Below are positions 13,165-24,869 of a stretch of DNA of 64,000 nt, in pieces. The DNA lies in NCBI GenBank assembly GCA_011317545.1, contig WUJK01000002.1, forward strand, positions 4,588,001 through 4,652,000, given 5' to 3'. The notes beneath the pieces were generated by a model, which searched no databases, had not been told where the DNA came from, and was given only the letters and a program-made list of their open reading frames with translations. A program made the position numbers and the translations under genes. This DNA is from Coniella vitis. Lineage: Eukaryota > Ascomycota > Sordariomycetes > Diaporthales > Schizoparmaceae. How positions within the stretch are numbered: the first letter of the stretch is position 1; every line of letters starts with the position of its first letter.

Positions 13165-14664
13165 AGAAGAGTAGGGAAATTAAGTATTATAGATAAAAAG
13201 AAAACTATATATAAAACGCATACTAATATAGCTACCTATTTATCCTTACTTACCTCCTCCTTATTATTAGAATTACTCTCTTCGGTTTTATTAGAATAAG
13301 GGTTATCGTTAACGCCGCGTTTCGCTTTAGTATTAATTAAGCCCTTACCCTTACTACCCCCCTTTATAAGCTTCGCTAATAGGTTAGTAATATCCTTTAG
13401 CGCTACCGCCTAACGGCGTACGAGCTTATAGCTATAATGCTAATATAAAGTTAGTAGGATACGAGTAGGGAAGGAGTAGTAGGTATATATACTATAGGTA
13501 TACTTATTATTTAATAACCGGACCTTATTACGGCTAACCTAAGTCTTACCTAGCTTAAGCAGGTAGTTACGGGTATAGCGCGCGGTAAGAGCGGCGAGGG
13601 CTTAGGGGCGGAGAGTATCTAGAGTATATAAGTACGGGAAGGCGCGAGTAGGGAAGGAGTAGTATATACTAGGGTTAGAAGTATTATAGGCGAGGGAATA
13701 GTTAACTATAGTAATAATAGCGGTATATATCTTATCGGTCTAGTAAAGGGGGGTATAGGAATAGCCGGAGTTCTTACCCTTCTTATTTATCCTATAGGGG
13801 AAATAATAGGCGCCGGCTATAGCGGTTAGCGAGCTACGAAGAAGTAAGGGAAGCGCTACTTACTAATACTATAGAGGTAGAGGGAGAGGGGGTTCTTAAA
13901 GGCCCTTATAATATAGGGTAGGTATTACTTATCCTTAATACCCTCGGGGAGGGTAATATAAGGTTAGAGCTATAGGTTAGTAGCGATAATACTCTAAATA
14001 AGCTTATTAATAGCCTTATCGAGCTAGGCGGCGGTAGGGGCGAGGATAGCGGCGGTAGGAGTAGCGGCGGGCGCGGTAGGAGTAGCTATAGCTATAGCTA
14101 TAGGTATTACTACTATAGGAGTAGCTATAGAGCCTATAGTAACGGCGGGGGCGGCGGCGGTAGGTATAGCGGTAGGAGCTACGCTAGCTTATTTAGAGCG
14201 AGTAGCGATATTTATACTACTAGTAGAGCTAAGTATAAGTAGAGGACGAATAGGGAAGGCGTAATACTTACCTTATTATTATAAGGGTTAGTTTCGTATA
14301 ACTTATAAGGGCTCTAGTTTAATTAAGAGGAAGGAATAACCCTTAGAATAGGGGTTAAGGGGGTATTTATACTTTTTCGAGGCTTTAAGAATAAAGATAT
14401 CGTATCTATAACCGCCTATTAAGTTAAGGGCGTTATTATTATTTTGTTAACGAATAATAAGCGGTAGAACTTATAGACTCGCTAATAGCCAGGTTAAAGG
14501 GAGCTCTACGGATATAAGACTCCTTTTATACTTACTAGGTACGAGGATAAGGCTCCTTTAATAGGGTAGGCGGGCGTAGCGGCGTCGTATCGTTATACTT
14601 TTTAGGTAGCTATTATACTATATACGGCTCTATAGGAGGGCGTTCGGCCTAAGTAGGGGGGTAA
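13165..14664. other. Unassigned 1.5-kb 3' region of gypsy-B1
   Basis: This stretch lies between the end of pol and the 3' LTR and is conserved in the second copy (28,800-30,302). No domain is recognisable on either strand. GC-rich GTAGGAGTAGC-type short repeats occur around 14,030-14,170. A minus-strand frame over about 13,300-13,980 has fewer stops than expected by eye, but RIP makes frame openness unreliable. It ends in a purine/G-rich tract before the LTR. Confidence 0.6.
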
Positions 14665-15003
14665 TATTATAGGCCTACGGGTAAATATACGGCTTCGGTA
14701 TACTAGGGTATAAAGCTTTAGTTAGTATATTCCCTTCTCGTTTAAAGACTAATATTATATAAGCGCTAAATAGGAGCGTCTTCCGAGCAGCTTATAAGCC
14801 GTATAAAAGACTATCGGTAATAAGACCCGTATTAACGGTAGACCTATAGAAAACTTTATCTACGGGTAGATCTTAAACGTAAGAGCTACTTAAGAGCAGC
14901 TCTCGCGCTGCTATATAAATACTACTTTTACTTCTCTCCTTAAGTTAGTTAATAATAGAAATTGGGATCGAAACTACGAACGCTCTCTCGATGCCCGTTT
15001 ATA
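14665..15003 (+). repeat. Gypsy-B 3' LTR of B1
   Basis: 339 bp, same length as the 5' LTR. It starts TATTATAGGCC and ends CCCGTTTATA. The flanking ATTAA duplication follows immediately at 15,004. Confidence 0.92.
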
Positions 15004-17548
15004 ATTAATATAGCGCTAGAATGTTATAGGAGCGCTTATAAGTCCGAATAGGGTTACTAGCTATTCGAAGAGGCTATACCTTATACGAAAGGCGGTCTTT
15101 TACTCGTCTCCTTCCTTAATATAAAGCTTATAAAACGCTGCTTATATATCGAGCTTAGTAAAATATTTAGCATTTACGATATTAGATAGGGTCTCTTTAA
15201 TAAGGGGGAGCGGGTAGCAGTCGGCTTCCGAAATAGCGTTAAGCGCGCGGTAGTCTATATAAAAACGGAGGCCGCCCCCTAGTTTCTTAATAAAGATTAC
15301 GGGAGCTCCTACTAAGAAGCTACTAGCTCTAATATAGCCTATATCGAGTAGCTCGGTAAGAGTTTTCCTTAATACGATAAGTTCTTCTCTGGATATCCCG
15401 TATAACGGGCCCTATAGGGCGTTTATAATAGACCTATCCGCCTTCTTATATAGCTAAATCTTATAGTCCGCTCCCTTCCTATATAGCGGTAGTGCGAAAG
15501 CTATATCCTTATTAAAAAGGTTCCGGAATTTATAATACTCTAAGGGGAGTTTCTTATTAACCGAGGATTCTACTTTCGGTAATAGGGCCTTAGTAATATC
15601 GGCTATTATAATACTAAAAAGCGCTACCTAAGCGGTATTTAAGCGTTTTATACGCTAGACTTCGCTCTAGATAGTAAGGGTATTAATAGATATATAGTTA
15701 AAGTTCTTAGGATTATATCCTTATTCTTAAATCTCTAATCCTCCTACTTATCTAATACTTAAGCGGTGCTTATAAGCTATATATATTACCCTCTCTCTTT
15801 CTACCTAAGGTTTTCCTAAAACGAGATCGTACTAAAGGCGGGGAATTATATAGGCTTAAATACGATATAAATACCCGTTTAAGTTTATATTAAGGTAGGT
15901 TATATAGCGGATAATAGGCTATTTATACAATATTCTCTCCCTTAGCGATTAATAGAGGGTCTTAGGCGGGATAGGTATATACGGAAGTCTTAACTTATAT
16001 ATAAGCGTCTTACTTATAGTAGAATAGTAGTTATAGCTAGAATTAATAAGTATTAGGATAAATAGAGTTAAATTATAGAATAGGTCTATTATAAAATAGT
16101 TTCTATTTATCTAACGCTTTACTTTTTATAGGCTAAAGTCGAGACCTATAAGCTCCTATACGCGATTCTATATAGGAGTAGCTAGTTTTCCTCCTATTCC
16201 TCGGTAGTATTATTAAGGTCGATAAGGTTAGTATCGGCGATATTAATTTCCGTTTCCCGGGTAGCTCCTAAGCTAATAGGCGGGCGTATAGGTAGGAAGG
16301 GGTAATAAGCGATTTTATAGTTCGAATATTTATACTTATAATAAAGTCCCTATTCTTTCCTACGCCTAATCTCCGCTTAGTTAACCTATTTCGTATACTA
16401 TTTATTAGCCTATAGAGCGTTAATATTAGTTATAGCTATATCCCTATCGAGATCCGTATAAGGGTTTTACGGTTTCTATCTATTTCCTCCTATTTACTAG
16501 GTTATTCTAAAGCGTTATACCGTAGCTCCGGATAAGTAGCTTAAGGGTAAAGTATAGCTATTATCTCGGATAACGATATAACTTTCTAGCTTAACCGAGA
16601 TATAAAACGCTTTCTTTACTTAGTTATTATATATCGATAGTATTTTTATACTAATAAGCTATATATATAATATGCTATTAATAGCGCCCTCTAGGTATAT
16701 TAATTTAGCTAAGTCCGGCTACTTTATACCGCCGGAATCTATTAATAACTTCTCCTATTAAAAGAAGAAGTTAGGGAAGGGTTAGCCTTTCTTCTAAGTA
16801 AAGCTCTAAAGCCTTTAAGAAGCAGCGATAGTATATTTCTTATTATAGTATTAGTAGCGGAGCTATTATAGGAATAAGGAGGGTTTCTAAAGGCCGTACT
16901 CTCCTCCTACGATATAGTAGCTCCTTATTATAACCTTTACGTCTCTCTCTAAATACTTATAAATTTCTTAGAACTTATCTATATAATTCCCGATAAAGTA
17001 AGTATCTCGGACGAGTTTATACCTTATAGTATACTCCTACGCTAGGAATTAGGTATATATACCCTTAAAGTTTGCTAGCTAAGAAAGGGGCTTACGTTTA
17101 GGTGCGATTATACTCTCTAGGGCTTTATCTATATTAACGTCGGCGTCTTCTATATCTTAGGAGGTAGGGGTATAGGTATCTTCTAGTTTATTAGGTACCG
17201 GGTTAGGGTATTCGGCTGCTAAGTTATTAATACTTACTAGTAGCTCCTATAGTAGTAGGCTATAGGATTATTCAATTTATATAAGTTATATTATAAGCGC
17301 TTCTAGTTTTCGTATACTATCTTCGCGCTACTATTATACTACTCCTTTAATAATATACTATTACTCTTCTATTATTTAAGTAACTATTTATTATATAGTT
17401 ATTATTATATTATTATTATCGTTATTTACTTAGGTAGGGAGTTACCCGAATTACTCGTTATAGGGGTATAATATCCTAAGGCTATACGCTAAATAAGTAT
17501 ATAAATACCCTTAAATATATAGGGTAGGTAGAAAAGAAGTTAGTTAAA
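15004..17548 (-). mobile_element. Outer gypsy-B copy, RT N-terminal part through gag and leader
   Basis: Reverse complement of B1 about 8,082-10,630, resuming exactly after the ATTAA duplication. It carries the RT start, protease and gag of the outer copy on the minus strand, again full of stops. Confidence 0.9.
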
Positions 17549-17887
17549 TATAAACGGGTATCGAGAGAGCGTTCGTAGTTTCGATCCTAATTTCTATTAT
17601 TAACTAACTTAAGGAGAGAAGTAAAAGTAGTATCTATATAGCGGCGCGAGAGCTATTCTTAAATAGCTCTTACGTTTAAGATCTACCTATAGATAGAGTT
17701 TTCTATAGGTCTACCGTCGATACGGGTCCTATTGCCGATAGTCTTTTATACGGCTTATAAGCTGCTCGGAAGACGCTCCTATCTAGCGCTTATATAATAT
17801 TAGTCTCTAGACGAGAAGGGAATATGCTGACTAAGGCTTCGTGCCCTAGTATGCCGAAGCCGTGTATTTACCCGTGGGCCTATAATA
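17549..17887 (-). repeat. 5' LTR of the outer gypsy-B copy
   Basis: 339 bp, reverse complement of the B1 LTR. Its outer edge (17,820-17,887) keeps several TG/CA dinucleotides. The bases after it (GCCTA at 17,888) belong to element C and are probably one half of a target duplication whose partner lies left of the window. Confidence 0.9.
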
Positions 17888-17999
17888 GCCTAGTAGCTCG
17901 AATAATACTAAGCTATAGCCGCTATACCCCTAGCGCCTATTATTTAAAATACCGGTAATAGCTATAAGATAGATAAACCTACTATATATAACGGTAATT

Positions 18000-20900
18000 A
18001 AAAAACGTTTTAAGGGTTCCTTACCTATTATAAGGCGTACTTCCTATATAATATAGCGTAATTTACTATTAAACCCGATAAAGTTATCCTAGCCGGTATA
18101 TAACTCGAAAAAAATATACTTATCTAATATAAACCCTTACTTTATAACTATATTAAATACCTAGGTAACCTCGATTAACGTAAGACGATTATTAAGAATA
18201 TATTCGATTTATTCGTAGGATTCGAATATACCCTTAAGGAAATATTTAGCGATCCTAATGAAGAACGGACTATAGTATAATAATTTATAGAACTTAAGTA
18301 GAATAAATCTGCCTTAGCCTATATAATCCGCTTTAAGTAACTCTTAGTACGCCTCCCTTAGAAAAATAAGAACCTTATAGAATACTATTATAGAGGACTT
18401 AAGGATAAGGTTAAAGACGAAATCTCTAAGTAGGATTAGCCTAAAGACTTTATAATATTTAGTAATAATACTATCTATATCGATAACCGTCTTTACGAAA
18501 GACGTATAGAGAAAAGTAAGAAAGGAGGAAGCTATATTATATAGAAGAATTACGCTAATATAGGACGGCGGATTTAATAGATAGCTAACCGTAGCTTCTA
18601 ATAATAAGGTATAGCAATTAGCGGTATAATATACTTAGGCCCTATAGAGCTTAATATAGCTTAAAAGAAACCTATAAGTAAGGAATACTTTAATAATAGT
18701 AAGATAGGCTACTTTGTATAAGAATGTCGATAACCTAAGAAACCTAAAGAATTTAAGAAAGTCCCTAAAGGACGATAAGTTAATATTATAATATATAAGA
18801 TTACGGACTCTACTCTTAGCTAAAACTAGCTTTTAGAGTAAGTATCGGATAACTCCGATTATAGACTCCTTAATTAAACCTTCTATTATAAGGATAATTA
18901 TATAACGTACCTCTCGGTAAAGCAAGGCTTAGGATAATTCCCTTAGAAACCTTATAAGGAACGATAAATTATAGTTACCTAGAAAACACCTCTCTTTATA
19001 GATAATAGTTTATTCGAAAAACTAATAATAGAATAATAAGCCTAGCTTATTAGGGAATACCCCTACTAGTACGATATAAAAGGGTATAAACTACCTAACG
19101 AAACGGATATTTTATAAAGTAATATTACGGAAATTACGGAATAATAGGAAACGCTTAGTATCGGTTAGAATACTAGCACCTAAACTATTAACGAAGAAAC
19201 GAGCTTAGAACTAGAAAGCTCTATAAACGAAGATACCGATAAAGGAGACGTATACTACCTTATCTATAGTATTATACTTAGAGAATTATTTAGGATAATA
19301 ACCTATTAAAACGAAACCCCCCTTATATAGGAAGACGCGCGAATTAATTACCTCTACGAAAAATACTATTAGATCGTATAGTTTACCTATATTATATATA
19401 ATTATAGATAATACTTTAAATATAAGGTAACTAACGAATAGTTCCCTATATACGAGATAGGATATAGTATTACCGCCTATAACGACGATAATAGTAACTA
19501 TTATAAAATATTTAGAATAAGGGGAAACTACGCTAGTATTAGCCTTATATATAATACCCCCTACGAATATACTACGCGATAAGTAAAATAGTACTAATAT
19601 ACGATACCCTAATACGTACTTTACGTATAAGAAAAAGCGCTCGATTAGTATAGAATACGCGAATAGAAATAAAGGGAAAAGCTCGTAAAGCCTATATACG
19701 TAGAACCTACGTACTATAGCTTCTATAAGCGCGCCGACTATATAGAATACCTAGCGGATAAAGCGTATACCTACTATAACCTTAAGGATAGTTAGCCCGG
19801 AGTATAGACTCCGTATACCGAAGAAGAAAATTAAGCGTACCTATAACGATAGGCCGTAGTATATATATAATACGGAATATAATAAGCTAAGAACCTAGTA
19901 TAAATAATAGCTCTTAGAGTATAATAAAAATAGTAGAACCTAAAAGGTAAGGATCGCTTATAAGGGATAATAAGCGATTAGGACTTATAGCAAAGTCCCT
20001 CTACGCGATAAATAGCTCGATATACGAATATTTAAAAATCGTAGTATAAATTAACGATAAATATTATATAGTACTCTTAGATAGCGGAGTATAAGGAAAC
20101 TTTATATCCCTAAGCGTTATTAATAGAGAATAAATACCTTAGAAGAAGAAGATAGAACCCTATAAACTTAATACTATAGAAGGTATAGAAATCGCTTACG
20201 GCTAAAGTATTATCGATATAGAATCTAATTAATTACTAGTTATAATCTACGGATATACGATATTAATAAACTTCGATATTACGGATACCGTATAATATAA
20301 GCTAATCTTAGGTATATTATAATTAAGAAAGGAAAATCCTCGAATCGATTAGACTAATAGCTATATTTTATAGGATAAAGCGGATACCTAAGAAACGGTT
20401 ATAATTAAAGGTATAGGATCGGATTTAATTACTAAGTAATACCTAGATAATAGGGGCTTAAACGAATTTATATATACCTTTAAATCGAGAAGAGCTAAAA
20501 TAATAGCTACCCTAGGATACGATAAACCTCGATAGCTTATAGAGAAGGATCTAATAACGGTTAATACCTAATAGAAGAAGGGACGCGGCAGATTAGGATA
20601 TAATATAATAGGATTCTATAGATAATAGGATATATTATTACGATAGGTTTAAGAAGGAATTAAGTATATATAATAATATCTCCTTATAATAGTAATTATA
20701 TAAGACGAAGATACGTTTAAAGACCTCTCCGGTATACTAGAAGAATATCGGAAGTTTATAAAACTATTTTAAGGAAAATTCGATAATAGCCTACTAGAGT
20801 ACGGCCTATATAACTACGAAATCCTACTTAAGGAAGGAGAATAACTAAAGTTCTTTCCTATCTACGGATTAGATAAGGATAAACTTAAAGCATTTAGAGA

Positions 20901-23530
20901 ATATATCGACGAAAATCTTAAGAAAGGCTATATTAGACCTTTATATTTACTAGTAGGATACCTAATCCTATTTATACTAAAGAAAAATAGTAAACTATAA
21001 CTATATATTAACTATCGGTAACTTAATAATATTATAATTAAGAATTAATACCCCTTACCTCTCTTTAAAGAACTTAGGGATAGACTTAAAGGAGCCTAAT
21101 AGTTTATAGCCCTCGACCTTAAGGAAGGATACGTATATATTCGTATTAAACCCGAAGAAGAATAAAAAATAGCGTTTAGAATACGCTACGGATATTTCGA
21201 ATATCTTATTATACTATTCGGACTTACTAACGCCCCTATATTATTCTAGGAAATAATAAACTTTATCTTATACGAATACCTCGACTATTTTATAATCGCT
21301 TACCTAGATAATATCCTTATTTATTTAAAGATATTCGAAGAATACTAGAAATATATTATAATAATCCTATAAATCCTCTAAGATAATAAGATTTTAGTAG
21401 AACCTACTAAATATAACTAGAATACTTAAGAAGTTAACTACCTTAGATATACTATTATACTAGGGTATATACGAATATAAAAAGATAAAGTATAAGCAGT
21501 TAAGGATTAGCCTATACCTTAGAACGTTAAGGATATTAGAGCCTTCTTAAGCTATACTAACTTCTACCGATAATTTATTAAAAACTATAGTAGTATTATA
21601 GTATTACTTATAGAACTTACGAAAAAGGATACTACCTTTAACTAGAACGAACGGGTATAGAAAGCCTTTAATATAATCAAAGACGTAGTTATATTAGAAC
21701 TAATCCTAATCGAAGTAGACTAAGATAAAGTTTTCGAGATCGAGATAAATATATTAGATTATATACTCGGTAGATAACTCGGATAACGAGATAATAAAGG
21801 ACGATTACGGATAGTTAGTAACTTTAGTAAGAAGCTAAACGGATTAGAATTTAATTATAGAACGCCCGATTAGGAACTTATAGTAATAATAGAAGCCTTT
21901 AGGGAATAGCGATATTATCTTATCGGCGTAAAATAATAAATTCTTATATATACGGATTATAAGAATCTCTAGGTATTTACCTCGATAAAGCAGCTTAATA
22001 AACGATAAGTTAGATAATACGAATTTCTATTAGAATTCGACTTTAAGATTATCTACCGTAAAGGTAAGGAAAACGAACGAGCAGACGCTCTTAGCAGATA
22101 GTTAGACTATAAGAATAGTAATAGTAAAGACTAAGATATTATAATAATCTTTAAGGAAGATTCGGAAGATAACCTTATTATACTATCTATTACTAAGGAA
22201 CTTAATATAATACTATATATTAAAGGAGAAATACCTAACCTCGATAACCTAATAATATTAGAATAAAACGACTATATTAGAAGTATCTATAGTATACTAG
22301 TATATAGATATTAAGGAATTAGAGCAACTTATAAAAGGATCTAATATTATTAGAATCTACTAAGCCTTAAGAAACGAGTTACGGATATCGTTAATAACTA
22401 CGATATATATAAACGGAATAAGATAGAATAATATAAACCTTACGGATTACTATAACCTCTACTAATACCTACGACTATTTAGTTATCTATTAGTCTAGAC
22501 TTTATTACTAAGCTACCTCTCTTATAAAAACCCTTAACTAAAGTATAATACGATAGTATCTTAGTAGTAGTTTATAGATTAAGCAAGTATATATACTTCC
22601 TACTATATAAAGAAAGTAGTACCGTAGAAGAACTCGTATATATATTCCTCTATATTATTATCGCTAACTACGGAATACCTTAGGAAATTATATTAAATAG
22701 AGATAGAAAGTTTATATTAAAATTCTAGATCTTACTTACTAAATACCTCGGAACGATATAATATATATCTACGGTATTTTATCCTTAGATAGACGGATAA
22801 ATAGAACGTACTAACTAGATTATAGAATAATATCTATAATACTACGTTAACTACGAATAAGATAATTAGGTCGAACTCTTACCTATAGTATAGTTCGCCT
22901 ATAATAGTATAGATATAACGAGTATAGGAAAATCACTATTCTTCCTACTCTACGGATATAACCCTATAATATACTACGAAACGCTACTAGGTAGAAACGT
23001 AGAAATAGCAGACTAATATACTAAAAGAATTAAGCAATTATAAAAAGATACTCGATATATACTTTAGGACGTTAAAGAATAAATAATAAGATATACTAAT
23101 TAGAAAAGGATTAAGGGACTAACCCTATAAAAGGGAGATAAAGTCTACCTTAACTATAAAAATATTAAAACTACTAGACCTAGCGATAAACTCGATTATA
23201 AGAAACTCGGACCCTATAAAGTTATACGATAGATTTTACTAGTTAACTATAAATTAGAAATCCTATATATACGCTTATACCTAGTCTTCTATATTTTACT
23301 TCTAGAACTAGCACTAGTAGACGTAGAGCTTTCGTACGATATAGATATTATCGAACCAGAATAAGCATAATATAAAATTAAATAGATTCTCGACTTATAT
23401 AAACGCGGACGCGGAAAATAATACCTTATTAAATAGAAAAATTACGATAATTCGGAAAATACTTAGGAACTACTAAAGAACGTATACCTAAACCTTATTA
23501 AAGAATACGAAAATAAAAAGCTATTATAGC
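18000..23530 (+). pseudogene. Chromovirus C1 gag-pol-chromodomain remnant
   Basis: Order of recognisable parts: gag (about 18,150-18,600), zinc-knuckle-like segment near 18,704-18,760, RT with YLDNILIY near 21,302-21,325, RNase H, integrase about 22,300-23,050 (DFITKLPLL core start and an HPQTDGQTERTN-type block with stops), then a chromodomain near 23,360-23,510 (pattern YLIK.KNYDNSENT.E). A chromodomain after integrase is diagnostic of chromoviruses, which are thought to target heterochromatin. Many in-frame TAG/TAA. Confidence 0.87.
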
Positions 23531-23543
23531 CTTAGATAGAGAA

Positions 23544-23615
23544 GGTATTATAAGGAATCGAACCCCGGACCTCCTAATAAGAAACTAGGAGCTCTAACTA
23601 TTAAGCTATAAAACT
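23544..23615 (-). other. tRNA-shaped sequence inside chromovirus C1 (antisense to element)
   Basis: On the minus strand, 72 nt fit the tRNA layout: D-arm (TAGCTTAATAGTTAGAGC), a 5-bp anticodon stem CCTAG/TTAGG around a 7-nt loop TTTCTTA, variable loop AGGTC, and a T-arm with GGTTCGATTCC (a perfect B-box form). Acceptor pairing is partly lost in a RIP-like way. The loop places TCT at the anticodon with a pyrimidine at 37, which is atypical, so it is probably not a working tRNA. The same sequence lies at the matching place in copy C2 (58,238-58,309). Confidence 0.7.
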
Positions 23616-24412
23616 ACTTATATCTTTAATTATAATAGCTACCTATAGGAATAACCAGACCCTTATTAAGGACTATTAGTAATAACTCTAAGAAAATTAA
23701 AGTTATAAACTAGAAGCTCTAATACCCTATAAATTACTAATAAGAAAATCGGATAGAGATAACGGAGAAAACCTAGACTAATTAAAATCCTCTAGCGCGG
23801 CGGTTATAAAACCCTTAGGTAATAGGCCTTTAGGAACGGTCGGCTCTACGGAACGATATTTAGCCTCGGCGGCTAAACGCTCCCTCTCTACCTCCTTATA
23901 CTCTATACGATCTAGGTCCTCTAAATTCGATAAACTATAACGAATAGTATACGTTATCCGCTCTCGCTATATCTTCTTCTACTTATATAAATATATTAGT
24001 TTATCTTCTAGCTCCTTAATCTTATCCTATAACTTTTAATACTATAAAGAGATATTTTAAAGGTCGGTAGAATTAGTTATCTCTAAAATATCGTAATAAG
24101 GAAGCTTTAAATATATATACTCGGCGTAGCGAGAAGAATTACTAGGGGAAACTTAATAAGAAATCTTACCCTTAGAATTATAGTAAGAATAAGGATATAT
24201 CTCGAAGGCGTTTAAAAGAATAATTAAATATAAGGATAACTTCTATTTAATAGAATTAGACCTTAGATTTAATAAACGAGGTTTTATTATATAAGAAGAC
24301 GACGATATAACGAATTAGGAAAGTATAATCCGAAGTAAGAATATTAGGCAGGATTATTTACGGAGATATTATAGGTCTTTAGGGATAAAAACCGATAGAA
24401 GGGAGATAATAT

Positions 24413-24869
24413 TATAACCTACGGTTATATAGGTTATAGGAATAGGCTAGCGTAACTATATACTAATAAATCGGAACCTTAACGGACCGATAGGGATCTT
24501 TTATATAAGAATATAGAGCGATATAATTAGGGTTAGGGTTCTAATAGTTATACGATCGATAGAATCGATATCGACTATATCGATTAGTATACTATAGATC
24601 GATAGGATCGATATCGACTATATCGACTTACTAAGATAATAGAAGGATATAAGAATAGGAGTTTATAGCTTAATATTAGATAGTTTCCTTATAATCTTTA
24701 GTTATAAATCTAAGTATTATCTTATATAATAGGGTAATCCCTCTTAATTACTTATAATACTTAATATTGCTCGATAATATACGAAGACTTAAAGGTAATA
24801 CTTCCCTACCTACTAATATATAACTTATAGGTACTTCCAGAATCCGGGATTTAGGCAAGGATCATTATA
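24413..24869 (+). repeat. Chromovirus C 3' LTR (C1)
   Basis: 457 bp, starting TATAACCTACGG and ending GGATCATTATA. It is preceded by a purine-rich tract (GAAGGGAGATAATAT). It is homologous in inverse orientation to 31,092-31,592 and 56,934-57,410. It contains two TTAGGG units at 24,527-24,540 and a short ATCGAT-rich tandem repeat (about 24,560-24,640). Confidence 0.88.

Larger units (their letters stand above)
7743..15003 (+). mobile_element. Gypsy-B element B1, full length (7,261 bp), RIP-degraded
   Basis: Both 339-bp LTRs are present and the target duplication ATTAA is intact (7,738-7,742 and 15,004-15,008). It landed in the RT region of another B copy in opposite orientation. Order on the plus strand is LTR, gag, protease, RT, RNase H, integrase, then about 1.5 kb of unassigned sequence, a purine tract (14,651-14,664) and the 3' LTR. 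CA/TG dinucleotides are almost absent from the interior. Confidence 0.93.
17888..24869 (+). mobile_element. Chromovirus C copy C1 (5' LTR displaced off-window)
   Basis: The internal sequence starts about 217 bp downstream of where the 5' LTR would end, judged against the inverted copy at 30,642-31,592. That places the outer B insertion in the C leader/gag region. It continues through gag, pol, a chromodomain, an antisense tRNA-like sequence and a 3' LTR (24,413-24,869). It is RIP-degraded throughout. Confidence 0.88.
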
